In this document: positions 7,799 to 16,917 of the stretch, piece after piece
Layout: each line of letters opens with the position of its first letter
Position numbering within the stretch: the stretch's first letter is position 1
Assembly: GCA_002480925.1 (NCBI GenBank)
Contig: DLDA01000037.1
Span: 41,477 to 105,476, forward strand
DNA length: 64,000 bases
Reading direction: 5' to 3'
DNA from: Lachnospiraceae bacterium UBA7784
GTDB lineage: Bacteria; Bacillota; Clostridia; Lachnospirales; Lachnospiraceae
The notes under the pieces: generated by a model
Told to the model about the DNA's origin: nothing
The model's database searches: none
The model's input: the letters and a program-made list of their open reading frames with translations, nothing else
Translations under genes and position numbers: made by a program

Positions 7799-9148
7799 TT
7801 AATCCTCTGACTCTTCTTCCTGACTGTCCTCATTGGAAGCCTTCTTAGAGGTCTTTCTCTTGGCTCTTTCCTTCACATGATCCATAACGAAGTCAATAGC
7901 CTTCTCTATCTTGATCTGCTCCTTTAAGGTGTCAAGCTCGTCATCTGTTACATTGGACTTCAAGTCCTCTGTCTTCATGTTGTACTGCTTGGCCATATCC
8001 TCGATACGCTTGTCGACATCCTCATCTGTAGCAGCAAGGCCCTCCTTCTCAGCAATAGCCTCAAGGCAGAGAGAGGTTTTGATCCTCTTTACAGCCTCAG
8101 GTCTGGTCTGCTCACGGAACTTATCGATTGTCATTCCTGTGAACTGGAGATACTGCTGGAACGAAAGTCCACTCTGGGCGAGGTTTCTTGAGTAGTCATT
8201 TATTATATTATTGACCTGTGTGTCTACCATTGCATCAGGAATATCCATCTCTGACTTCTCGATGATCTTTGTCAGAGCCTCATCCTCCTTGGTGCGCTTT
8301 GCCTCGTTCTCCTTGGTCTTCTCAAGCTTTTCCTTCACATCAGCCTTGTACTCATCGACTGTGTCGAATGATGTGGTATCAGAAACATACTCATCATCGA
8401 GCTGCGGGATCTCCTTGGTCTTTACCTCGTTGACCTTAATGGCAAATACTGCCGGCTTTCCTGCAAGGCTCTTCTCCTGATAGTCCTCAGGGAATGTGAC
8501 GTTCACATCAAACTCATCCCCTGCCTTGTGGCCGACGAGCTGGTCTTCAAAATTGTCGATAAAGGTATGTGACCCTATCTCGAGAGAATAGTTCTCGCTC
8601 TTTCCTCCTTCGAAATGCTCTCCATCAACTGAACCGTCAAAGTCGATAACAGCTGTATCTCCATTCTCGATAGCACCATCCTTGGTGATCGTGCGGGCAT
8701 TTCTCTGAAGCTCAGCCTCAACCTGCTTGTCCACATCCTCGTCTGTAACCGTGGTGTCGATCTTTGTGACTGTGACACCATCATACTTTCCGAGTGTGAC
8801 TGGCGGCTTTGTGGCAACCTCTGCTGTGAATATAAAATCCTTGCCCTTCTCTATCTGCTCTACATCGATCTTAGGGGAAGAAACTATATCCAGACCGCTC
8901 TCTTCATATGCCTTAGGGTACTCCTGGCCAATAAGGATATTGGCTGCGTCCTCATAGAAGACATCATCGCCGTATATCTGCTCAACTACCTTCATCGGTA
9001 CATGTCCCTTGCGGAAGCCTCTGATAGAGATACGGTTCTTTGTGCGGTCATATGCCTTTTTGATGGCCTTGTCCAGCTCTGCTGAATCAACTGTGACTGT
9101 CATCTTAGACATATTTTTTGTGTCGAGTTGTTCTACCTTTACGCTCAT
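7799..9148 (-). CDS. tig: Trigger factor
   Basis: The 449-residue protein has the three-domain chaperone layout. The ribosome-binding domain carries the signature G-F-R-K-G-H-V-P around residue 45. A FKBP-type prolyl isomerase domain spans about 150-245 (G-D-T-A-V-I-D-F-D-G start), and a long helical C-terminal domain ends in a Lys/Glu/Ser-rich tail. It binds at the ribosome exit tunnel and assists folding of new chains. It is first gene of the run with clpP, clpX and engB, a common arrangement. AGGAGG lies 11 bases before the ATG. Confidence 0.97.
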   Translation of the reverse strand: MSVKVEQLDTKNMSKMTVTVDSAELDKAIKKAYDRTKNRISIRGFRKGHVPMKVVEQIYGDDVFYEDAANILIGQEYPKAYEESGLDIVSSPKIDVEQIEKGKDFIFTAEVATKPPVTLGKYDGVTVTKIDTTVTDEDVDKQVEAELQRNARTITKDGAIENGDTAVIDFDGSVDGEHFEGGKSENYSLEIGSHTFIDNFEDQLVGHKAGDEFDVNVTFPEDYQEKSLAGKPAVFAIKVNEVKTKEIPQLDDEYVSDTTSFDTVDEYKADVKEKLEKTKENEAKRTKEDEALTKIIEKSEMDIPDAMVDTQVNNIINDYSRNLAQSGLSFQQYLQFTGMTIDKFREQTRPEAVKRIKTSLCLEAIAEKEGLAATDEDVDKRIEDMAKQYNMKTEDLKSNVTDDELDTLKEQIKIEKAIDFVMDHVKERAKRKTSKKASNEDSQEEESED

Positions 9149-9212
9149 CTTGTCTTAATTCCTCCTGGATATTATATGCACAGGGCATGAAAATCCCGTG
9201 CGACAAATAGAT

Positions 9213-9241
9213 ATTCTATCACAGGGAACATGAAATATCAA
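9213..9241 (-). promoter_or_regulatory. Sigma-A promoter for tig-clpP-clpX-engB
   Basis: On the minus strand TTGATA (9241-9236) and TAGAAT (9218-9213) are separated by 17 bases with a TGA extended -10 element. The -35 box overlaps the stop codon of the DJ-1 family gene. A 7-bp hairpin lies in the short leader. No CtsR or CIRCE element was seen. Confidence 0.7.
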
Positions 9242-9789
9242 GCTTTATATACTACTGATCCTAGAATCTGCCCTGCCTTTTCCTTGCCACACAGATATTC
9301 TATTATGGCTCCAGCAAACGGAATCGCTGTTCCTAGTCCGCGACTTGTAATCACATTGCCGTCCCTTACTACCTCATCTGTCTTCTTATGGGCTCCGGTA
9401 AGTCCAGCTTCCATACCCGGATAGCAGGTAGCATTTTTCCCTTTAAGGACACCTGCTGCTCCTAAAACTGTAGGTGCTGCACAGATCGCAGCAACAAGCC
9501 TGCCCTCTGCCGCATATTTCTTTATAACAGAGATCACCCTTGAGTCCTCCTTCAGATGAAGGGTTCCCGGCATGCCTCCCGGCAGGATCACTGCATCATA
9601 TGCATCATCATCGAAGTCGCTTATCGTACGGTCGCAGATAAAGGTCACATCTCTTGCACTAGTTACCTGTCTTGAAGCCTTTATGGATACCATATCCACA
9701 TCGACCCCGGCCCTTCTTAGCAGGTCTGTCTGGATCAGAGCCTCACATTCCTCACAACCATCGGCTATCATTATCGCTGCTTTTGACAT
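9238..9789 (-). CDS. DJ-1/PfpI family protein
   Basis: The 183-residue protein has the DJ-1/PfpI fold. The N-terminus M-I-A-D-G-C-E-E-C-E-A contains the conserved Glu, V-I-L-P-G-G-M-P-G around 65-73 forms a glycine turn, and the nucleophile-elbow Cys lies in A-A-I-C-A-A-P around 100. Members are deglycase-like, chaperone or thiazole-synthesis-related proteins of the ThiJ type, and the function here is unassigned. It is cytosolic. It has a good AGGAG site, is divergent from the CYTH gene, and its stop overlaps the -35 box of the tig promoter. Confidence 0.88.
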   Translation of the reverse strand: MSKAAIMIADGCEECEALIQTDLLRRAGVDVDMVSIKASRQVTSARDVTFICDRTISDFDDDAYDAVILPGGMPGTLHLKEDSRVISVIKKYAAEGRLVAAICAAPTVLGAAGVLKGKNATCYPGMEAGLTGAHKKTDEVVRDGNVITSRGLGTAIPFAGAIIEYLCGKEKAGQILGSVVYKA

Positions 9790-9848
9790 ATCTGACTCCT
9801 TTCATTATAATCATTATTGATAATATTATTTTCAGATGAGGCATCACA

Positions 9849-10346
9849 ATGGAAATAGAACGCAAATTCATGATCGATAAGGATCGTATTCCCTTTGACA
9901 TAACCGCATTTCCCTCTCTTGTTATGAAGCAGGGATATATCCTTCATTCACCGGCTCTTAGAATAAGAAAGGAGAATGAAAAATATGTCCTTACCTACAA
10001 GGACAGCGGCGGGCTTTCAAGAGAAGAGATAAATGTAACTCTGCCTGAGTCTGCCGGCCTGAAGCTTTTTGGCAAGTGCGACGGCCATATCATCGAAAAG
10101 ACCAGATATCTGATACCGTCTGGAAACAGAGATGACTCCACAGGCCGCGATCTTACTATAGAGCTCGATATCTTCCACGGGGATCTCGATCCGCTCTGCT
10201 ATGCTGAGATAGAATTCGATTCCGAGAAGAGTGCTCTCTCATATGATCCGCCTGAATGGTTCGGGCGTGAGCTTACCGGTATTAAAGGCTATTCCAACAG
10301 TGACCTCTCTCTCTACGGGGCTCCGCAGTCACTCAGCCATTCCTAA
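9849..10346 (+). CDS. CYTH-domain triphosphatase-like protein
   Basis: The 165-residue protein begins with the CYTH signature M-E-I-E-R-K-F, which supplies metal-binding glutamates. It continues with alternating charged strands such as L-R-I-R-K-E, V-L-T-Y-K-D-S and E-L-D-I-F-H, ending with A-E-I-E-F. These line the triphosphate tunnel of the CYTH/TTM superfamily (inorganic triphosphatase, class IV adenylyl cyclase, thiamine triphosphatase). Bacterial members of this size are most often inorganic triphosphatases, but the substrate is not decided by the sequence. GAGG precedes the ATG. The 3' end overlaps the convergent gene by 14 bases. Confidence 0.85.
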   Translation: MEIERKFMIDKDRIPFDITAFPSLVMKQGYILHSPALRIRKENEKYVLTYKDSGGLSREEINVTLPESAGLKLFGKCDGHIIEKTRYLIPSGNRDDSTGRDLTIELDIFHGDLDPLCYAEIEFDSEKSALSYDPPEWFGRELTGIKGYSNSDLSLYGAPQSLSHS

Positions 10347-10866
10347 GCCTGGTGGTCTCGAACCTTTTCCTGGTGGCTATGCAATGCAGCAGCTCATCTA
10401 TACGATTCTCGATTGGGCCGTCATCTATTATGAAGTCGAGTGATGCAGCCATATTGTCAAGAACAGTATCATCTATTTCATTCTGCTCTGCCATCCGCTT
10501 TGCTATACGGAATTTTTCCTCGAAATCATCAGTGTCGAGAAAGGAGAGCATATCATTAAGCTCAGGTGATCCCTCCCCTGTGTCTATGGAATCCTCTTTA
10601 GCCTTCTCATCATCCACTTCACCAGCTGTTTCTGACTCTAAGCGGCTTCTTGCGCCAGATACAAGGGCCTCATTTCCTGTATGGCCTGCCGCCTTCATTT
10701 TCTCCCGGAATCTATCCTTTGGAACTGCTATCCTAAGAAAATCACCGAACAGCTGCTGTATGATCACCAGATCACCTTCATCGCTGGCACTAATGGCTGT
10801 ACAGGTCACCTGATAAAGCCTTCCGCCTGTATCCCTATATTTCTCTCCGGGAATAATCTGATTCAT
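10333..10866 (-). CDS. Conserved unknown protein with DUF1653-like N-terminus
   Basis: The 177-residue acidic protein starts with about 55 residues (G-E-K-Y-R-D-T-G-G-R-L-Y-Q-V, then I-I-Q-Q-L-F-G-D-F and a P-K-D-R-F-R-E-K-M end) that resemble the small beta domain DUF1653. After a Glu/Ser-rich linker, the C-terminal 80 residues are helical and Asp/Glu-rich. No catalytic motif is evident and no function is assigned. It is the last gene of the leftward run that begins in the purine genes and lies 27 bases after the EAL protein gene. A clear GGAAG ribosome-binding site precedes the ATG. Confidence 0.6.
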   Translation of the reverse strand: MNQIIPGEKYRDTGGRLYQVTCTAISASDEGDLVIIQQLFGDFLRIAVPKDRFREKMKAAGHTGNEALVSGARSRLESETAGEVDDEKAKEDSIDTGEGSPELNDMLSFLDTDDFEEKFRIAKRMAEQNEIDDTVLDNMAASLDFIIDDGPIENRIDELLHCIATRKRFETTRLRNG

Positions 10867-10893
10867 TATGCTTCCTTCTTTCTATAAAGCTTG

Positions 10894-12846
10894 TCATGCT
10901 GCACCGTTGAATCTCCTGACATAATTCAGGAATTCGTCCTCTTGGACCGGCTTGGAATAGTAATATCCCTGAAGATATCTGATCCCGGCTGTTACCAGAC
11001 GATTCTTCTGGTTCTCCGTCTCGACTCCCTCTACAACCGCTTCCTTTCTCAGTCCATGTATCAGCTCGATCATATTATTGAACAGGATCTCATTGTCATG
11101 ATTCTTGAATGAATTCCAGAGAAAGCTCTTGTCTACCTTTATGATCCGAAACGGATACTTCATAATGTATGAATAGTTGGCATTTCCTGTACCGAAATCA
11201 TCAAGAGAAAATGTAAATCCCATATCCAGAAGTTTTCCAAGTACATTCTCCATTGTAGACTCACTGTTAATAACCGCAGACTCTGTTATCTCTAGATTGA
11301 TTTCATCGGATGTAACTCCGTACTTATCCATTATCCGGGCAAACCTGTCCGGGAGATCGGTATCCATACACTGGATAGTCGAAAGATTCACCTCAATGAA
11401 CTCTATACCCAGCTTTCTAGGATTATTCTCATAGATGAACCTGCACACCTTTTCAAATACTATTTCACCGATCTTTCCTACCATTCCAGCCTGTTCGGCG
11501 ATCTTTATGAATTCCTCTGGAGAAACATAGCCAAGATCCTTGTCCTTCATCCTGACGAGTGCCTCCGCAGAATGTATCCTGTTTGTCATGGAATCAAATA
11601 TAGGCTGATAGAAGACCTCGAAGGTATTCTCATTCAAAGCCCTGTTTACAGCCACCTCGACCATGGTCCTTCTGGCATCCGACTTCATGACCTCTCCGGC
11701 AAAAAGCACCTTGCTCGAAGGCAGTTTCACATCGTATCCCCTGTCTGCAAAAGCAAGCATCTGTTCCATACGGCTTATATCATACGGCATCGATCCTATA
11801 AGAACCTGAGCTGTATATACTGCCGGTGTATTCCTGTAGATCCATTCCCGCTTGAACCTGTCAAGGATATATGCTGCCTTGTCAAGCGCAGCCTCCTCTG
11901 TACTGTTGAACATCATAACAGCATAGGTCAGCTGTTCAAGATGATAAACATGGGTCCTGTCGCCGGACAGCTGCGACATCCAGTTACCTATGGTCCTTAT
12001 AAGGCCTGAGGTTATCTCCTCTCCCATAGTGACCTCATAGAGGTCGTTCTTCCTGATACGGACAGAAATAATATAGGAGGTATAGTCGGTCCCATCAAAC
12101 AGAAGCCTGGTCTCCCGCATCAGGGCAGCCTTGTTCATAAGGGATGTACCCTCCTCGAATGTCAGCATATCGTTTTCTATGTTGATATAGACTATCAGCA
12201 TACATAGTGACTGAAGAAAGAGAGTAATCCTAAGGTGATCATTGAAGCAGGATATCATTATAGCCGCTACAAATCCAAGCATAACCTCTGTCACATATCT
12301 CAGGTCTCTCTGGGCAAAGTTCTTCCAGTTAAAGATGATGATTCCCGCAAGTACAGCGACATAGGCAAGGACTAATCCGTAATATATAACCCCATACAGG
12401 GGGCCATGTCTGTAGAGTCCGAGCGGACTATAGAAATAAAGCAGTTTCCTTAGAGGAGGAACGAACTCGAACAGGGTGAATATCATCTGAGGGATCGATA
12501 TAAGGACAAAGTCCCTTCTGGTGACATTCCTGAAATTCTCAAGTATCTGCAGCAGATAAAAAGCCATGAAATAGTACAGAGTTTCCATTGAGTAATGGGC
12601 CAGTATAGTAATCGCAGTACTTGCCTGCATACCGGTAATCCATATACGGTCCCTTATCAGGGCATCAAGGTTCTGTCCGACAGTTGCTGTCATCATCAGG
12701 ACAAGGATCGTGACAAAAAGCCTTGATCTGTTGTCCCTGGCCTTCTTTCTGCTAAGGAAAAAAATAAGGATAACCGCATCCATCAGGAATGCTGCTATAT
12801 TAAAATTCAGATTATACTTTCCCGGAGTATAAATCATACCGATCAT
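10894..12846 (-). CDS. Membrane-bound EAL-domain cyclic-di-GMP phosphodiesterase
   Basis: From the ATG at 12846, chosen for its GGAGG site 6 bases upstream, the protein has 650 residues. About seven transmembrane helices lie in residues 10-230. A degenerate GGDEF-like domain at about 245-385 has no GGDEF motif. The EAL domain at about 400-645 keeps E-A-L-V-R, E-V-N-L-S, the D-D-F-G-T-G loop-6 region and E-G-V-E-T, so it is probably an active phosphodiesterase cleaving c-di-GMP to pGpG. The inactive GGDEF domain may bind GTP as a regulator. It overlaps no neighbour once the start is corrected and follows the gene for a membrane-anchored protein. Confidence 0.88.
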   Translation of the reverse strand: MIGMIYTPGKYNLNFNIAAFLMDAVILIFFLSRKKARDNRSRLFVTILVLMMTATVGQNLDALIRDRIWITGMQASTAITILAHYSMETLYYFMAFYLLQILENFRNVTRRDFVLISIPQMIFTLFEFVPPLRKLLYFYSPLGLYRHGPLYGVIYYGLVLAYVAVLAGIIIFNWKNFAQRDLRYVTEVMLGFVAAIMISCFNDHLRITLFLQSLCMLIVYINIENDMLTFEEGTSLMNKAALMRETRLLFDGTDYTSYIISVRIRKNDLYEVTMGEEITSGLIRTIGNWMSQLSGDRTHVYHLEQLTYAVMMFNSTEEAALDKAAYILDRFKREWIYRNTPAVYTAQVLIGSMPYDISRMEQMLAFADRGYDVKLPSSKVLFAGEVMKSDARRTMVEVAVNRALNENTFEVFYQPIFDSMTNRIHSAEALVRMKDKDLGYVSPEEFIKIAEQAGMVGKIGEIVFEKVCRFIYENNPRKLGIEFIEVNLSTIQCMDTDLPDRFARIMDKYGVTSDEINLEITESAVINSESTMENVLGKLLDMGFTFSLDDFGTGNANYSYIMKYPFRIIKVDKSFLWNSFKNHDNEILFNNMIELIHGLRKEAVVEGVETENQKNRLVTAGIRYLQGYYYSKPVQEDEFLNYVRRFNGAA

Positions 12847-12865
12847 ATCGCTCCTCCCTCTGGTC

Positions 12866-13663
12866 TTAATCCATAAGAAGATCAAGAAGCTTTTTTGAGG
12901 TCTTAATATGTCTGCTGTTGTTTACTATACCGAATACAGGGACTGTATCCTTATAGATCCCGTTCTTCTTGAAGTAAGGACTGTCAGTTAAAACTATTCC
13001 TACAGGAACCGGATCATCCATCTTATTCGGATCAGGCATTTCGAAGGAATCAAGTGACTCCTCCTTCCTTGCCTTATTCGGATCCTCCTCCAGAGCATTA
13101 CTTCCATCGGAAGATTCCTGTGTCTTTTTCTGAAGCTTTTTTACCTCTGTAATATCCACATAATAAAGCTGATCTTTGTATTTTTCAAGCTGGTCCTGAC
13201 CAAATACCTTTCTAAGATCACAGAAGCTTGCCAGATTGACATAATATCTGAAGTTCCACTCATCGCAGACCATTGCATCGAGGCTTCCCTTCATCATCTC
13301 TGCGCTTATAGCTGTATTGCTGCCTATATCCTGCTGGGTATACAAACCTCCCGGGGTCAGCATTCTATGCGCATTGATTTCTATGGTCTTCGCCGAAATA
13401 TCTATATCTGCTGTCTTTGCAAGCTCCTGAATAAGCCCATCTATCGCTTCCTGATCACCCGCGCTGGTATTTATCATCTCAGCCTGATATGCAAGCGGCT
13501 TCTTTTTAAGCTGTGAATGGATAAGCACTGCCGCAAAGATCGCCAATCCTGCTATCACGAGGACCCAGATCAGGTAATAATGCATGAAGTAGCCTAGTCT
13601 GTGCTTTAGTGAGCTTCCTTTCTGCTTTTCCCATTGCTCTCTGATATCGTCTCTGACTGCCAT
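12866..13663 (-). CDS. Membrane-anchored protein of unknown function
   Basis: The 265-residue protein has a short basic cytosolic N-terminus and one transmembrane helix at about residues 30-52. The remainder is extracellular, with a low-complexity Ser/Glu/Asp segment near 185-215. I do not recognise the family. The outer domain contains regions reminiscent of two-lobed solute-binding folds (S-L-D-A-M-V-C-D-E-W and a late V-G-I-V-L-T-D-S), which would fit a membrane-tethered sensor or lipid-facing factor, but this is weak. It sits between a DUF4250 gene and the EAL gene in one leftward run. A GAGGG site precedes the ATG. Confidence 0.6.
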   Translation of the reverse strand: MAVRDDIREQWEKQKGSSLKHRLGYFMHYYLIWVLVIAGLAIFAAVLIHSQLKKKPLAYQAEMINTSAGDQEAIDGLIQELAKTADIDISAKTIEINAHRMLTPGGLYTQQDIGSNTAISAEMMKGSLDAMVCDEWNFRYYVNLASFCDLRKVFGQDQLEKYKDQLYYVDITEVKKLQKKTQESSDGSNALEEDPNKARKEESLDSFEMPDPNKMDDPVPVGIVLTDSPYFKKNGIYKDTVPVFGIVNNSRHIKTSKKLLDLLMD

Positions 13664-13672
13664 CTGTATCCC

Positions 13673-13849
13673 TCAGACAAACTGATTCACTTCCGGATCA
13701 TATTCATATCCTATAGCGCCAAGTCTTGCCTTGATCTCTTCCTCGCTCATGCTGAACTTGCCTGCAAGCATCTTCAGATCGGGCTCTTTATCCCTGAGCT
13801 GCATATTCACTATTGACAGAAGCATTGCAGGATCCTTTGGTAGTTCCAC
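13673..13849 (-). CDS. DUF4250 small protein (GTG start)
   Basis: This 58-codon gene lies in the gap between purD and the membrane protein gene. Its start is GTG at 13849, six bases after a strong AAAGGAG that overlaps the purD stop. The product reads V-E-L-P-K-D-P-A-M-L-L-S-I-V-N at the N-terminus and I-G-Y-E-Y-D-P-E-V-N-Q-F at the C-terminus, the two conserved ends of DUF4250. The middle is helical. DUF4250 proteins are short, cytosolic and of unknown function, and are widespread in clostridia. Confidence 0.85.
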   Translation of the reverse strand: MELPKDPAMLLSIVNMQLRDKEPDLKMLAGKFSMSEEEIKARLGAIGYEYDPEVNQFV

Positions 13850-13860
13850 AAAAATCTCCT

Positions 13861-15153
13861 TTATTTTCCTGAGGCAGCCTCATCGATCGCATGACCTATA
13901 TCGTGCCTCATATACTTATTACTGAAGTCAACCCATTCGGTAGCAGCATATGCCTTATCCCTTGCCTGGGCCAGATCAGCTCCAACAGCTGTTATTCCTA
14001 AGACTCTTCCTCCGTTTGTAAGGGTAGTCTTTCCATCATCTGCAAATTTCGTGCCGGAATGGAAGCAGTAATATTCCCTGTTGTCAAATCTCGGATCCGA
14101 AAGTCCTGTTATAGGGAAACCCTTGTCATATTTAACAGGATATCCGTCACTTGCCAGGATCACACAGCATGCAGCATTATCCTCGAACTCAACCTTTATC
14201 TGGTCAAGTGTCCCGTCCACACAATGCTCCATAACATCTATTATATCTGTCTTCTGTCTCGGCAGTACGACCTGAGCCTCTGGATCTCCGAAACGGCAGT
14301 TATACTCGAGTACCTTAGGCCCCTCTGGAGTAAGCATAAGTCCAAAGAAGATCACTCCAACAAATGGTCTTCCCTCTGCTGCCATGGCATCCACTGTCTT
14401 CTGATAGATATGCTTTCTGCAGAACTCATCCACCTTTTTTGTATAATAAGGCGAAGGACTTATATTGCCCATTCCTCCAGTATTCAGTCCTGTATCATGG
14501 TCACCGGCTCTCTTATGGTCCATCGCCGAGCTCATAAGCTGGATAGTCTTTCCATCCGTATATGACAGGACTGAGACCTCCGGTCCCGTCATGAACTCTT
14601 CGATCACTATTGTATCACCGGCATCTCCGAACTTCTTGTCCTCCATAAGGGTCCTTACTCCCTCAAAGGCCTCTTCCCTGGTCTCACAGATTAAGACTCC
14701 CTTTCCGAGAGCAAGCCCGCTTGCCTTTAAGACTATAGGTATCTTTGCTGTCTTAAGGTATGACAGCGCCTCCTCTGGATCTGTGAAGGTCTCATAGGAA
14801 GCCGTAGGTATACCGTACTTTTTCATCAGATCCTTGGAAAAAGCCTTGCTGCCCTCGAGTATGGCTGCATTCTTCCTTGGTCCGAATACCTTGAGCCCTG
14901 CTGCTTCAAACTCATCTACTACTCCACCTACGAGCGGATCGTCCATTCCTACGATAGTAAAGTCAATCTGTTTTTCCTTTGCGAAGTCTACAAGCCCCTT
15001 GAAATCCATTGCAGGAATCGGTACGCATTCTGCTACTGAGGCGATACCGGCATTCCCCGGCGCAGCATATATCTTGTCAACTCTTGGACTTTTGGAAACC
15101 GCAACACAGATCGCATGCTCTCTTCCGCCGCTTCCTATTACAAGTACTTTCAT
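13861..15153 (-). CDS. purD: Phosphoribosylamine-glycine ligase
   Basis: The 430-residue protein has family length and the ATP-grasp layout. The N-terminus M-K-V-L-V-I-G-S-G-G-R-E-H-A is diagnostic for PurD. The central ATP-grasp region contains K-A-S-G-L-A-L-G-K-G-V and the metal-binding E-Y-N-C-R-F-G-D-P-E-A-Q near 290-300. It ligates glycine to phosphoribosylamine with ATP to give GAR. It lies in the order purE-purM-purN-purD, with AAAGGAG before the ATG. Confidence 0.97.
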   Translation of the reverse strand: MKVLVIGSGGREHAICVAVSKSPRVDKIYAAPGNAGIASVAECVPIPAMDFKGLVDFAKEKQIDFTIVGMDDPLVGGVVDEFEAAGLKVFGPRKNAAILEGSKAFSKDLMKKYGIPTASYETFTDPEEALSYLKTAKIPIVLKASGLALGKGVLICETREEAFEGVRTLMEDKKFGDAGDTIVIEEFMTGPEVSVLSYTDGKTIQLMSSAMDHKRAGDHDTGLNTGGMGNISPSPYYTKKVDEFCRKHIYQKTVDAMAAEGRPFVGVIFFGLMLTPEGPKVLEYNCRFGDPEAQVVLPRQKTDIIDVMEHCVDGTLDQIKVEFEDNAACCVILASDGYPVKYDKGFPITGLSDPRFDNREYYCFHSGTKFADDGKTTLTNGGRVLGITAVGADLAQARDKAYAATEWVDFSNKYMRHDIGHAIDEAASGK

Positions 15154-15163
15154 CAGTTCTCCT

Positions 15164-15877
15164 TTATCTGGCTATCTTAACAACATTGTCAGAAACTCTT
15201 ATCCTGTCATGGGCTATAAGATCAATAGCTCCCGGCAGAAGCTTCCACTCCGCCTGCTCCATTATCCTTCTCTGCAGGGTCTGGGCTGTATCGTCGTCTC
15301 TTACATAGACACATTTCTGCATTATGATCGGACCTGTGTCGGTTCCCGAATCCACGAAGTGGACTGTCGCTCCGCTTACCTTTGCTCCTTTTCTTAGGAC
15401 TCCCTCGTGAACATGCAGTCCGTAGTATCCCTTTCCACAAAAGGCTGGTATTAGGGACGGATGGATATTTATTATCCGGTCAGGAAATGCCTCTACTATC
15501 TCAGGAGGTATCACGACTAAAAATCCTGCAAGAACGATCAGATCTACCTTTTCCTCCAAAAGCGCCTCGAGAAGGGCCCTGTTGAATTCTGCCCTGTCCT
15601 GAAATGACTTAGGGGAAATGCATCTGCTCTTTATACCGCAAAGCTCTGCGCGCTTTAATGCATAGGCATCGCTATTATTGCTTATTACAACAGCAATCTG
15701 GGTATCATTTATGACGCCCTCCTCCATCGATCCGCAGATCTCTGAGGCCGTATGCTCCTTATCCTTATCGAGGAGCCCTGAAAGTCCTGTCTGGCCCTTT
15801 TTTCCTCTCTCGATCGAATCTATTATGGCCTGAAGATTGGTCCCTCCGCCGGAGACAAGCACTGCTATCCTCAGCAT
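15164..15877 (-). CDS. purN: Phosphoribosylglycinamide formyltransferase
   Basis: The 237-residue protein has the formyltransferase fold. S-G-G-G-T-N-L-Q-A-I lies at the N-terminus, and the catalytic Asn and His are in I-N-I-H-P-S-L-I-P-A-F around residue 141. The catalytic Asp lies in V-D-S-G-T-D-T-G-P-I around 178. It transfers a formyl group from 10-formyl-tetrahydrofolate to GAR. It is longer than usual because of an insertion of about 30 residues after position 27, rich in Lys, Asp and Glu. The start overlaps purM by 7 bases, so translation is coupled. Confidence 0.95.
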   Translation of the reverse strand: MLRIAVLVSGGGTNLQAIIDSIERGKKGQTGLSGLLDKDKEHTASEICGSMEEGVINDTQIAVVISNNSDAYALKRAELCGIKSRCISPKSFQDRAEFNRALLEALLEEKVDLIVLAGFLVVIPPEIVEAFPDRIINIHPSLIPAFCGKGYYGLHVHEGVLRKGAKVSGATVHFVDSGTDTGPIIMQKCVYVRDDDTAQTLQRRIMEQAEWKLLPGAIDLIAHDRIRVSDNVVKIAR

Positions 15878-16899
15878 AGTGTGACACCCTTCTCTCCTGA
15901 CTCGATCTCTCCGATCACGAAAGGCTCATCTCCGGCAGACCTTGCTGCCTCCATTGCCTTATCAACGTCAGCTGCATCAAGAGCTAAGACCATTCCTATT
16001 CCCATATTAAATGTATTATACATCACATGAGAATCTATGTTGCCTTTTTTCTGCATAAGAGGGAAGATAGGCTGCATAGGATATGAATCCTTTCTGATCA
16101 CTGCCCTTACTCCGTCATGCAGCATCCTCGGTACATTCTCATAGAAGCCGCCGCCTGTGATATGGCTTACCCCGTGAAGTCTTACGCCTGCGGCCTTTAT
16201 AGCCTTAAGCGCATGAACATATATCCTTGTCGGGGCAAGAAGCACCTCTCCCAAGCTCTTTCCGCCAAGCTCATCATAAACCGTATCAAGAGATTCCCTT
16301 GTCATCTCAAATACATTTCTGACAAGCGAGAAGCCATTTGAATGGATTCCTGTAGACTTAAGCCCTACAAGTACATCTCCGTCCCTTATCAGCTCGCCTG
16401 TGATCAGGTCCTTTCTGTCTGCGACTCCGACCGAAAATCCTGCCAGATCGTACTCATCCTCTGGCATCAGTCCCGGATGCTCGGCTGTCTCTCCGCCTAT
16501 AAGAGCACAGTCCGCCTGCTTGCAGCCCTCTGCAACTCCCTTTACTATAAGAGCTATCTTCTCCGGATAGTTCTTGCCACAGGCAATATAATCAAGGAAA
16601 AATAATGGCTCTCCGCCAGCACAGGCAACATCGTTTACACACATTGCGACTGCATCAATACCAATCGTATCATGCTTGTCCATTAAGAATGCGAGCTTTA
16701 CCTTGGTTCCGCATCCATCTGTACCTGACAGGAGGACAGGATCCTCCATCCTGCTGATGCCTGACAGATCAAAGGCTCCTGAGAATCCACCGATTCCTCC
16801 AAGGACCTCCGGTCTCATGGTCTCCTTTACATATTTCTTCATAAGCTCGACTGACTTGTAGCCGGCCTCAATATCCACTCCGGAATTCTTGTAATCCAT
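15871..16899 (-). CDS. purM: Phosphoribosylformylglycinamidine cyclo-ligase
   Basis: The 342-residue protein starts with Y-K-N-S-G-V-D-I-E-A-G and carries the PurM signatures. These are G-T-D-G-C-G-T-K-V-K (about 58-67), D-A-V-A-M-C-V-N-D-V near 82, G-G-E-T-A-E-H-P-G near 134 and H-I-T-G-G-G-F-Y-E-N near 250. It closes the imidazole ring of AIR using ATP. It lies between purE and purN with a GGAAG ribosome-binding site. Confidence 0.97.
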   Translation of the reverse strand: MDYKNSGVDIEAGYKSVELMKKYVKETMRPEVLGGIGGFSGAFDLSGISRMEDPVLLSGTDGCGTKVKLAFLMDKHDTIGIDAVAMCVNDVACAGGEPLFFLDYIACGKNYPEKIALIVKGVAEGCKQADCALIGGETAEHPGLMPEDEYDLAGFSVGVADRKDLITGELIRDGDVLVGLKSTGIHSNGFSLVRNVFEMTRESLDTVYDELGGKSLGEVLLAPTRIYVHALKAIKAAGVRLHGVSHITGGGFYENVPRMLHDGVRAVIRKDSYPMQPIFPLMQKKGNIDSHVMYNTFNMGIGMVLALDAADVDKAMEAARSAGDEPFVIGEIESGEKGVTLC

Positions 16900-16917
16900 T
16901 TGCTTCCTTTCCCAGGC

